64,000 bases of DNA from positions 44,082,001-44,146,000 of the forward strand of contig OX485804.1 of the NCBI GenBank assembly GCA_950295325.1. Reading direction: 5' to 3'. The DNA is from Polytrichum commune. Its lineage: Eukaryota > Streptophyta > Polytrichopsida > Polytrichales > Polytrichaceae. Below, piece by piece: positions 49,582 to 59,800 of the stretch. The position numbers and the translations under genes were made by a program. The notes beneath the pieces are model-generated. The model did no database searches and had not been told where the DNA came from. It was given only the letters and a program-made list of their open reading frames with translations. Every line of letters begins with the position of its first letter. Positions within the stretch are counted from its first letter, which is position 1.

Positions 49582-51726
49582 TGTCCATGGACTTCTCTAT
49601 GCTTCCATCCAAAAAGCAGGGCACCATGGTCATTTAGAGAGCCATGGCCTAACGCCTTTAGTGTGAACGTGCCCTTGGGTCTAGCCCCCCCCCCTATTTT
49701 AATTGTTGAGCCTAGAATGGTTATCATATCTTGAGCATGCAATCCAAACTTTTTAAAGCACATATCTTTTTGGTTTATGTTTTGGAGCCATACCAAATCA
49801 CATACCAATCAAATAAAGGTGTCCTTATAAGAAAAGTAATCAAATAAGGGTTGTCTACCTTACTATAAATGTTTTTGGATAGTCTCGTATTGGTAACTAA
49901 ACATCTATAAGACATATCTCCACTTTAACCCTTAAACATCTAAACTTCTAACATGGTTTTGGAGATGCAAAAAATTAATCATGAGTCAATTATTAGGATA
50001 CAACCCTTGTTGAAATACCACTACATTGTTATGATATTTAGTGTCACTCACTATTTGGGGTTACACAATGTTATAATTTTTTACAGTTAATGTAATTGCT
50101 TACCAAGTAAAGATGTTAAATCTTTATAACGTCCAAAAAACCAATTTGACCTTCGTTTGTGAAAAATGAGACGTGCAAGAAATATTTGATTCAACGTTGC
50201 CCCCAATTGTGCGTACCGCTCAATTCTTGAGGCCACATGGGAACAAGGTGGCCAAATATGGTGCCAAGGTGGCTATAGAGAAGGAGCTCTCTATGATAGC
50301 AAAGGCGTGTGCCACCATTGATTTTACAAAGGTCACTCTTTGCATAATGAAGATCCTAGCACAATGAACATCTTCGGTTTTGTTTAGCCTTGAAAACACC
50401 CTCGTTACTGACCCAATTGCGCTTGAATGCATGGCTAAAGCTAAGGAGAGGGCATGAGCTTGTTAAATTGCTTCAAGAGGTCGATCAATAGGTTTTGGTC
50501 TATTGTTGAAGTAGCCACATTGGCTCAACCTGCAGTTGCAGGAATATTAAGAAAGGGCACCGCCATGCATAGTTGCACCAAACCACCTTTAGGAGCTATC
50601 CAAGGTTTATGGCTTAAAGGGGAAGGTGATGATGATGGGGTTTGAAAGTCCAAGAGGTTGTCGATGGCAGTGAGGGCGGGACAAATCCAAGTGAGGGAGA
50701 TGAGGAATCTACTCCTCTCTCTGACAGGTGCTCCCCTCAACAACATGATAGAGCATACAAGGAAAACAACAAGACACGTGATCTTCTTTACTATGTCACA
50801 CCACCATGCAATGTTACATGTGTGCATTACTTGTCCTCACCGCAATCACTATCTGACATGTAGGCCTGCCGCTCGCAACCGATTGAAATCACAACGTTAC
50901 CACACCTCCGGCCTCAAACGCATAAGGTTTTTGGACCCATCTCCCAATCCCTCACCTCTCTCCCTCTTCAACTATTTGGTTTTCTCACAAGTTTGCAAAC
51001 AAGGCGAATAGGCACCCAAGCTTGGGTGTCACCATTGCAAAAAATTTACCAGGCCCCTTACTCAACTATAGAGGTTCAATGGGTGATTTGAAGTCAAGGT
51101 TTTTTTTGGTTGTTTATTAGGATCTAGAATTGTAAATTACAACGTGAACATTATAAGAGGCTCCAATTTTTTTTTTGGGCCTTCTAAGGCTTTAGGATTT
51201 TTTTGGCTATAGCCAAGGCTTTTGGGATTTTGGTATGCCCTCTTCTTCATCCCTTTCTCCTACATCTTGTTTTTTCTTTTCTTTTCTCTTGCTCTTCCTC
51301 TCATTTTTTGGCCAGGGTTGTTGTTGCTTCTGCCAAGGTGGCTATAACTAATGTCAAAGTTGTCGATGCCATGGTTGCTAACTCAGTGCTCTTACTTTGG
51401 CTTCGTTGTTTCTCCTTTGGCCTTCGTTGTTGTTCTTGTTGTTGCTTTGGCGTTTGTTGATGTTGTTGTTGCTTTGGCATTCGTTGAGGTTGTTGATGTT
51501 GCTTGTTTTGCAAGTTTGGCTACGACCATTGTGCGGGAGAGGTTGGTTGCACAATAAGATTGGCTACAAGGTAAGGATTTGGTTGCATGGAAAGGTTGAC
51601 TGCAAGTCAAGTTTAATAATTCACATAAACTCGGGAAAGAAATTCATTAGCAAAGGCTAGAGGCACAACAACTTGAGCTTTCATAGTATTGATATTTGCC
51701 AGTCAAGAATTCCCATGCTCTTCTCA
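49582..51726. other. No gene seen; some low-complexity sequence
   Basis: 51390-51510 is TTG/TGT-rich trinucleotide-like sequence (GTTGTTGTTG words) that opens several frames. Frames at 50173-50367 and 50525-51011 have no known motif. C run of 10 at 49685-49694. Confidence 0.4.
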
Positions 51727-51734
51727 TAGTGATC

Positions 51735-51815
51735 CGATTGTGAATGTGGGAAATATCAAGGAATATTATATGAAATCCCACATAACATTATTATGGATTT
51801 GAATAATGTTTGTGC
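51735..51815. repeat. Partial foldback element F2
   Basis: The arm CACATAACATTATTATGGAT followed by TTGAATAATGTTTGTG matches the right arm of the F family; the left arm is reduced. Confidence 0.5.
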
Positions 51816-51874
51816 AATGCCAAATGCATTACGAATCAAGGAAGAAAGATGCACCCACTTCAAAGGGAGATGTA

Positions 51875-52315
51875 TCACTGGGCATTGTGAACGCCTCCAT
51901 TGTGGTCATGGGTAGAGTGGATCTCCACTGTTAGTTGCATTCTACCAAACCTAAAGGCTCCTACGTTGCCCCAACTTTCAACTTCTCTTCCCCTTGGGCA
52001 TAGTCTATAAAACTTCAAGCTAGATGGAATGTCCACCTTCACCTTCTCGCAAAGCTTGGGATGGAAAAACCCAACTAAATAATCCATCAATGGCTATCTT
52101 GAGCGTGTAAAGGCAAGGGGATTCGAAATTCTATCTCCTCCTTCCCAAATGGTAGTGCACATGGTATTAAGCACAATACCCAAACCCTCTTTGATGAACA
52201 TTAATGCGACGTAATTAAATATATCCATGAAGGGGAACTCCAAAAGAAACTTACGGAATGCTAAGGTAACCTCTGAAATTCCATGCAATACCTCCCATAC
52301 AATTGGGACGAACAA
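51875..52315 (-). pseudogene. Unknown open frame of 147 codons broken by one TAG
   Basis: A single minus-strand frame starts with ATG at 52315 and runs to a stop at 51877-51875, interrupted only by a TAG at 52096-52094. It contains pieces such as YLVGFFHPKLCEKVKVDIP and WGNVGAFRFGRMQLTVEIHS. I do not recognise a family. Its length relative to the AT content is somewhat above chance. Surroundings are transposon debris, so an old retroelement protein is the likeliest origin. Confidence 0.3.
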
Positions 52316-53160
52316 CCAACTGCTTCATTATGTAAACATTGGTTATCATCTGTCAAAACATTATTCAGGTTGCCCAACTGATTTTGTTCACCGCAGGATG
52401 GGACTTTGTGAACGGATGGCTCGGATGTGATCTGCCCACAACCACACGCCCTCTATTCATAATACCTCAATGACTTGGGAGGCGGAACTCCTCGGACACA
52501 CGACACAAAACATGGGGTGTTCACAAGAAGCTAGGACCCATCCAAAGAACAACTAAAAAACAAAGGGGAGGGTTAAGTAAGAGCTTAGTTGGCACTAAGG
52601 TGTTATGTAAAGTAAGGGGGGGAGTTGGCTAAATGAGGCCATGGGAGGACTACTATATAACGTGAATCTACACAGTTGGGTTGGTTGTGTGAGGCCCTAC
52701 AACCAAGGTAGTAAACAACTCTAAACCCTCATTTAAATACAATTGAAGTGCCCAGTTCAATATTGTATGTGATAATTTGTCTCATGGAAGGTACTAGGAA
52801 ATAGGTTGCTTCAAGCTTTCCCCTTATTTTACAATATCCCAAAATTATACAAACAATATTCCCACTTTGCCAATTGAGTTGGCCGGGGCGCCCCCATGAC
52901 CCTGAAAGTGCGCAGAAATAGGGGAATCTAGAGCCCCAGCTTACTGCTCACTTCATACTGAACCTGGTCCGTTGTGGGTCGCCACTATGTTTAGTGTCTT
53001 TCTATTTAACTCCGAAGGCCACGCCAGAATTAGTCTCCACTAAACTAGATTTAGTGAGGCCCCTCCAAATGTGGGGCTACGAATATGCCTACGCAGAGTT
53101 GGATCCTAATCTGGCCTTGGGAGCTTACTTCAATGTCTCTCTGTTCTTAGCTTTAGAGGC
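52316..53160. other. No gene seen
   Basis: Ordinary composition with some G-rich words near 52.55-52.65 kb. Nothing recognised. Confidence 0.35.
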
Positions 53161-53206
53161 AGTGTCCGGGCAGATTTTGGGGCATAATCGGTCCAAATCC
53201 TAGTTA

Positions 53207-53702
53207 GGGGCGGTTTACACTATGGACCATGAAGTCGTCCCACGGCCGTCTAAGCGATGTGATTGGACGTTGAAGTTGTCCCGGGACGACTTGGGTTTAC
53301 ACCAAGGAAAAAATGACAGAGTGACCACGGAGGTTGACGTCCACAAATTTGTTTTTTTAAGCCTACTCTATCCACTGCCATGGTCCAACGGGTTTTCCGT
53401 TGGGACAAGCAAAAGAGGTGGTCTAGGAAAAATAACAAGGGCCCATGTCAGAAAAAAGCCATTTTAATTTTTTTTTATGATTTTTTTAATGATTTTTTTT
53501 CCAACTTAGTTAATGACTCCACTTTTTGGTGCATGGTCATTCTTCATGGTCCACATTCGGTTTACACCTAGTGAAGGGCCCACGAACCATGAAAACTAAT
53601 ATTTTAGTAACTCGGACCATGGAAGTCGTCCCATGAAGTCGTCCCACGCAAAATAGGCCTCTTACGTGGGACGACTTCATGGTCCATAGTGTAAACCGCC
53701 CC
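53207..53702. mobile_element. Harbinger-type MITE N, 496 bp with 38-bp perfect inverted ends
   Basis: The left end GGGGCGGTTTACACTATGGA and the following bases to 53244 are an exact reverse complement of 53665-53702. TTA lies at 53204-53206 and 53703-53705, the duplication expected for PIF/Harbinger. The interior repeats the words GTCGTCCCACG and GGACCATG and holds no intact protein. Perfect ends suggest fairly recent movement. Confidence 0.85.
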
Positions 53703-54030
53703 TTAGTGTGTGTTTTCGGCAAAGTTTTTTGCAAGATTTTGACATTTGACACAAAAAAAACTCGCACGAAAGTAAATTGCACGTCAATTGACAGACACAG
53801 TTTAGATTTTGACATGTAGTGTGACTTGTGAAGGAAAAAAAGCAGCACGTCGATTGGCACTTTACAAATTGAAATGGCACATACCACTAGGCGTATGACA
53901 TCAAGGTGACATTTCAGAAGAAAATGCAGATGTCGATTGACATTCATAATTTTTTCTTTTGAAAACATTGCGTGACACTTTGGATTTGCAGTTGAATGTC
54001 AAATGAAAGTTGTCAAACATACACACTAAC
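53703..54030. mobile_element. Dispersed element B, copy B1
   Basis: With the preceding bases it starts GTTAGTGTGTG and ends ACACACTAAC, an inverted match of 10 bp. CCTA flanks it on both sides (53199-53202 and 54031-54034) inside element A. MITE N is inserted in its first bases. Its second copy is at 49273-49581. Confidence 0.65.
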
Positions 54031-54190
54031 CCTAGTGTTTCCAAGTCGAACCGGTTACATGTTGGTATCGTTCGGTTTTCCTTTACTAATTTGAGGTATA
54101 TTCCATAGGGTTCCTCTAAAATGATCGGTAATGTTCATGAAGTCTTGAACCTCAATCAGTTCATCTATAACTAGCAGTCGGTTCTCCCCG

Positions 54191-54579
54191 TTCATTGCTT
54201 ATAGGCTTGTTGGTCCCCATGAGAGGCACAATCTAGGGCTTAATCACTACACAAAATAATGTATATAGTGTCATACGGTATTTCATAACATTAGTTGCCT
54301 ACATGTCTTCATGGGCCCTGGAATTTGTGTCATTTATTCCCGTACCATGAGAGTTGGATTCCGTCAACTTCTAAAGTTCAGCTTGACACGATGGCTAGTT
54401 GTTTCCCCTGAACATTGGCATCACAAGTATGCAACATTAGTCGTCACATGTGCCACCTCCTATCACCAGTAGCTACCTACCTTTTCCAGGTTCAGGGACA
54501 AAATGCCTTCCCTTACGGTTGGGGTGTTTTATTCACCCATAATTTATTTGTATATTGTGACGATTATCGGTTTAGTCAT
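54191..54579. other. No gene seen
   Basis: Short overlapping frames, no motif. Confidence 0.35.
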
Positions 54580-54685
54580 GACATTATTCAGATCCATAAC
54601 ATTGTTCTGTGGGACAATATTCCATGTAATATTCCCGGATATTTCCCACACTCAACATGTTTTGGATATGAATATTGTTATGGTA
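54580..54685. mobile_element. Foldback element F3
   Basis: Arms ACATTATTCAGATCCATAAC and (reverse) CCATAACAATATTCATATCC around a GGGACAATATTCC...CCCGGATATTTCCC centre. Same family as F1 and F4. Confidence 0.6.
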
Positions 54686-55345
54686 ACAAATGGTGGTAGA
54701 TGTGGTTAACTAAGTGCCACGTGTCCTAGAAGCCAAAACGGTGGCCATGCTATCTAAGTGACAAGTTGGATGTCACTACATCCATTGGCCAATAGATTTG
54801 ACATTTGAGCTAGCCTTTTTGAGGGTCTTTGATTGAATTTCATTAACTCACTTAGCCCCAATGCCACCAACTGCCCCTAACTGGAGGTTGAATTGTGGTT
54901 TGTGACTAATTAACAAACCTTGATACATGAGCCTACTTGGCCTCAATGCATGAGCCACCATGATGGACATTGATATTGTGATTGATCTCTAACACCATTG
55001 CCCTAGGGCATGGCTAAGGATGTTCTACAAACATACACTCTAGTCACTCCGGCCTCCTCCGGAGACCGGAGTTCTTCTTCTGATCTCTATGATAACAAGT
55101 TGTTCGACACTTGTGATATTCTCTTTTCTTTTCTCGAAACTTGGATAACTTAGATAATGCACATGACGATTTATCTTGACAACATCATAATTTGATGGTT
55201 TCATGTAAGATCCGTCTTCAAATCCATATGCTCGGGGTGGTGGTCACAGGGTCCGTTTACAAACAAGCATGTGGCACAACTAATTTGTTTGTCCGTACAT
55301 GGCGGCCTCGTAAAGGGGGGGGGGGTCATTCGTTATAATAACCAT
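54686..55345. other. No gene seen
   Basis: Nothing recognised; G run of 11 at 55315-55325. Confidence 0.35.
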
Positions 55346-55473
55346 AACATTGTTCAAATCCATAATATTGTTATGTGGGACTAACAGTATTCCACGAATG
55401 TGGGAATATTCAAAAATATTTTGTGAAATATTGTCAGTCTCACAGAACGTTGTTATGGATCTGGATAATGTTA
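55346..55473. mobile_element. Foldback element F4
   Basis: A 128-bp palindrome: TAACATTGTTCAAATCCATA at the left and, in reverse, TAACATTATCCAGATCCATA at the right, with GGGACTAACAGTATTCCAC facing GTGAAATATTGTCAGTCTCAC towards the centre. Confidence 0.7.
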
Positions 55474-56525
55474 CCAACCTTCCCATCTTCAAAGGTGCAA
55501 TAAACTTGATCCTAGCATTTTGCAAACCCCCTCTTATTCCGATATGGCTTCCCACAACCATCTCCCATGCCAAAACGTCCACACATTGCCCATTGTGATT
55601 GTGAATTTTTACTTTTAGTCTTTTTGCTTCATTTCTTGGCTTTGTTTAGAATTACATGCTTTTGAGGTGAAATTTCTGTGTTGGTGCTATTGTAATCCCT
55701 TACATGGGGTCCATTATTCATAGCATGACAAAGGTGGCCCACCGCCACGATTTATCATACTAATAAAAGGGAGAACATATAATTCTATGACTTGTTGCTA
55801 AAATCTCATATCTCACTTGTAGATCCAAGAAACCTCCAAACTCCAAAATCGACCTCTTAAGACACGTTCATTTTACCCCTCAACTAGGTACATACAAAAA
55901 TGACGAATGTTCACATGGGTGAGGGCGAATCATGGGAGGTGAATCATTGATTACCGTTATAGAGCCAAAGAACCATTATTTACAACCAAATTAAGCCTTT
56001 TACGAGGGTCAAATGACCCAAATTAGTCCAATGAACTTCAATTTGGGATGAATCAATAGTCAACATGTAGGGGGGGGGGGGGGCATGTTTTCACTTTCAC
56101 CCCATCGGCAACTGATAGGACACTAAGGAATCATCGTATACGAGCATACCCCTCATCCATCCAACATAAAAACGTGACCCCACGAAGGTTTGTTTATGCT
56201 TTATCTAGGATGACCTCGAGTGCACTAATTAAGGTTCTTTGAATCTAATTATGATGTCCGATCAACTTAAAAAAGTTAACTCCAGGCTGCATACAATTTC
56301 AAGGCTTTTATCGTGGATGAATAAGAGGTACGCTCGTATTCAATAATTCCCTCTCTCCAAATTAAACTGCTCCAAGAAACTCCGGGATAGCGCTTGTTTT
56401 AATTACTGTTGGCTGGAGCTGCCACCAAATTTGGGGTGAAGTAGGTCTACTGTAGTTGATGGGTTAGTGGCGGATAAGTTATTTCATTCTCCAACTCTCA
56501 CTTTCGCTTGTGAGTCTATGCATTA
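55474..56525. other. No gene seen; one piece related to the CT-array unit
   Basis: Near 56040-56185 the words ATGAATCAATAGTCAACATG and ATACGAGCATACCCCTCATC resemble the unit at 45.7-46.4 kb, the second one inverted. A run of 14 G lies at 56070-56083. Confidence 0.4.
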
Positions 56526-57011
56526 GGGCCACTTCACACACGACCCAAGAGCCGTGACCATGAAATTGTGAGAGCCCAAAAGAAAGTGTCCGAAGACCGT
56601 CCCGACACACCTTCAAAATCATGTAGTGTGGTCACGGATCCTCAAGTGTAGTGTGAAGTCATATGTGATCGGGCCCTCAACCAACTGCTATTTCAATGAA
56701 TTTCAATTCATGCAAGTCCTCCCACATGATAAAATAGAATAAATCAATGGTTATGAGCGTTTGGAGTGTCATGCTCTCCCGGTTTTGTGTTAGGTCTACC
56801 TCCAAGAGGTGGTTTTGAAAACAGTCCAAGTGACCATGAAACATGATCCATTTGATGCCATGTAGACTTTACATCCATCTTGCATTCGCGTACTCCGTTG
56901 GTCCCTCAAGTGTAGTGTGAAGTGAACTTGGACCAGCTCCGCCTTTTCCACCAATGAGAGTGCTTGAGGTGGAATGGTCACGGGCTCTCAGTCTCATGTG
57001 TGAAGTGACCT
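56526..57011. mobile_element. Harbinger-type MITE copy M5
   Basis: 486 bp, from GGGCCACTTCACACACGACC to CATGTGTGAAGTGACCT, flanked by TTA at 56523-56525 and 57012-57014. Same orientation as M1 and M4; lacks the foldback and minisatellite of M1. Confidence 0.8.
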
Positions 57012-58130
57012 TTAGTGTTGCAAGTTGCTCCACTCGACCCTCCAAACCTCCAAGGCTTCAAAGAGTTTTTGCTTATCCATGCTTGACTATCCAGCTTGGT
57101 CAATGTTGCATGTAATTTCATTACATTCTTCATTTGTTTTCTAAAAATGAGACAAAACGTCAAAAAGCCGCCACCAATATGAATTAAGAATCAAGGAAAA
57201 TGAGCCCACTTGGAGGCGAGGTGGAGACCCTTGGACGCAAAACACCAACACGTAAAGAATACCAAAGAAACATGGACTCCACCAAAGACAACCCACCAAA
57301 ACCATCAACCAATGATAACCCCAAACCACCAAGTGACTTAGCAAAGTGCCTAACTGCCTAAATGCGTTATTGTTTCTAATTCCAAGTGCATTTCATGTTG
57401 TTCCTCCTACAAAGAATGTTTCTAATTCTCCAAGTTTGCTCAAAGCCTTTTGAGGAGGGATTTGGCCTAAAAGACACTAATTCTAACAAATTTGATAACT
57501 CACTCCCAAGCTGCCTTGGTGTACATGATAAGGTTGTATGAAATGAGGTGATTGACTTTGGATTCATACTATTAGCCTTGGTTAAAAACCTTGTTGTGCG
57601 ATTGATCCAAATAGCCCATAAAGTAATCTTACGAAGCATGTGCCAAATCTTCATTCTTTTTGACAAACTCCTCCCAAAGAGGGTTTGTTTCCAATGAAAA
57701 CTATCATAGTTGCCGGTCTGAACTCCGCACAATTCATGCATGGTAAAGGTGGCCCATTGCCATGCTCACCAAGCTTGGATGCCATCCCAAATTTTATATT
57801 TGATTGATTCGTTTGTGTTCAGAAGGCATAACATATAGTGCATGGAGACATAGGCCGAGCCATGGTTAATCTTGTCATGCGCCTCTTCCTATGAAAAAAA
57901 TATGCAGTCTTCATTATCCCAAATATCATCAATACATTGAATGACCTTGCAATAAAATTTATGAGCCCTAGCATAAGGAAAACCACTATCAATGAGATCA
58001 AGGCCTGCAGGACCACCATATATTTTAATGGAGTAATTCAATGAAGATGATAGGGAGAATTGGCGGGTATCCTTCATCATAGTCTTCCATACTTTAATCA
58101 CATGCTCTCATATGTTGAATCCGGAGAATC

Positions 58131-59219
58131 CTTGGTGTTGTGTACTAGTAATTAATTCGTGCTAAATCCCCCCCCCCCCCAACTTCTTCCTCTTTGCGAG
58201 CTGATTCTTACCAGTCTAATTCAAGCATAAGTTAGATGTTACATGACAATGAATTGATAGCTAGTTTATTTTGCATGAGTTATTTAATATAATTTGTATT
58301 TGTTGCTTAGTTTCGTGGACTAAGCATGTGTAAAGCTTGGTTGGTTCATGAAACCTTGGCCATAGAAGAAACCCTTCTACTTAATATTATGTCATCTCCT
58401 ATTATGTTGTGAGTCATCATTGACAACTCACCGACCAATGAGAGCCCTCGAGGAGGAAGCCCATGAATCGAGAATGGAGAGCTTAATCTCCTTGGCTCAT
58501 TTTAACCAAGTCAAGTCTTGTAGCTAAGAGAAAGAAAGAGCAACATGTTCTTTTGTATATCTATGAATTTGATCTCTACACATAAAATATCACTATCCTC
58601 TATCCTATTCAAGTGAATTGGTTTTGAAAGCATTCCGCTAGTCGAGTTGGTGACTTTCACTTTCAGTTGGTTTCACTACGGTGATATACCTTGGCAGATT
58701 GACTATACCTAATAAAGCTTCCATGTATTTTCTCTACCCAACTACACTTTTGTATTCGCTTGGATTGGGGTGAAGGTTAATTCAATTTGTACACAAGTGA
58801 AATGCATTAAACAAGTTTAAGAGCAAAACATTGTACACTTTCAATGTTTAGTCATCAGACTTGTTCGTCATTCACTTGGTTAAGCATGCCTTGGTTGAGG
58901 ATCTCAACTACTTAAAGAGTTTGAAGAACTACGTGGAGCTCCTAGAGTGCAAACAAGTATAAAAAGGAGCAACGATCAAGCTAAAGGAGTGGCTAACTTG
59001 AAGGGTGTGGATTCAAGTTGTCCAATGACCTATTGCTTCATTTCTACATTCCCATCCTTCTTTTTCTTTTTAGTTTTAGTTTTCACTTTTTAATATTTAT
59101 AAATGTGTTTGAGTGCAACAACTTACACATTTCAATGAGTTCAAATTAAGCATGGTTTAGGGTTTAGGGTTTAGGGTCAGAGATTGGTCACACATGGTTC
59201 CATTGCTTTGACTATCCAC
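58131..59219. other. Sequence inside the LINE relic, no LINE motif
   Basis: About 1.1 kb where the LINE frames cannot be followed, longer than the piece of protein missing. Includes C run of 13 (58168-58180) and the telomere-like triplet. Likely an insertion plus decayed LINE sequence. Confidence 0.4.
59155..59177 (+). repeat. Interstitial telomere-like repeat
   Basis: Three units of TTTAGGG (GTTTAGGGTTTAGGGTTTAG then GG), the plant telomere motif, inside the LINE gap. Too short to mark a chromosome end. Confidence 0.7.
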
Positions 59220-59800
59220 TTATAAAGGGGGATGGTCTTAATTGTCTCTGGGTCCATTGTATACAAAAATAGGTCAACATCGGGGGCATGGAGGTTCAAA
59301 TCAGAAAGGTATCAAGAAGTTTGGGAAGCCCCCCCCCCCTTCTTCAACCTAAATCTAGTTGTACCATGCAAATTGGTTATTGTGTGTATTTGTCATACCA
59401 ATATATACACAACATCTCCCAAATAATTTCTATATGTGATTCTTTACTAAAAACATGGAGATCTTTTACAATTTCATGTATTCCTTATCCTCCTAATCAT
59501 AAATGAGGAATCATCTGCGCATTGGAAGACACTTTGTTGTTTCTTACCCCCCTGGGAGGATGATCCTTTTCAACATGCATTATGTAACTACTTTCCTAAT
59601 GGTATGGGTAAGAAATTCTCCAATGATTAGAAAGAGGCATGGTGCAAGTGAACACCCTTGCCTATATATTTGTTCAACTATAAAGTTTTTCATGAGGCTA
59701 CCATTGAGGTTAATTGCGGCACATGCATTCCAAACAATAGTTTAACCCAATTGATAAATTGCTCACTTATGCAACCACCACACACTGTAGGTTAGGAGCA

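Larger units (their letters stand above)
53161..54190 (+). repeat. Dispersed element A, copy A4, split by nested insertions
   Basis: The left piece 53161-53203 (AGTGTCCGGGCAGATTTTGG to AATCCTAG) and right piece 54031-54190 (CCTAGTGTTTCCAAG to GGTTCTCCCCG) together match copy A3. The word CCTAG is present on both sides of the interruption. Confidence 0.75.
57130..59800 (-). pseudogene. LINE relic with reverse transcriptase and zf-RVT blocks
   Basis: Read right to left. FINWVKLLFG near 59765, then NGSLMKNFIVEQIYRQGC and SLAPCLFLIIGEFL (the RQG-PL-P-LF reverse transcriptase block) near 59710-59610. LPGG and the ADD catalytic motif follow near 59510. After that come CIYWYDKYTQ and SMPPMLTYFC-like pieces to about 59220. 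After a gap of about 1.1 kb come KVWKTMMKDTRQFSLSSSLN, IYGGPAGLDLIDSGFPYARA and CIDDIWDNEDCIFFS (58100-57890). The zf-RVT tail follows with FTMHELCG, ITLWAIWINRTTRF and LIMYTKAAWE. The 3' part matches the plus-strand relic at 39.4-40.3 kb. Many stops and shifts; no endonuclease domain seen. The gap contains unrelated sequence including a telomere-like repeat. Confidence 0.75.

Noticed and set aside
51203-51660. Leu/Val/Cys-rich open frames on both strands
   Set aside because: Low-complexity TTG/TGT sequence keeps frames open; no motif or splice support.
59155-59177. A chromosome end
   Set aside because: Only three telomere units, with ordinary sequence on both sides.
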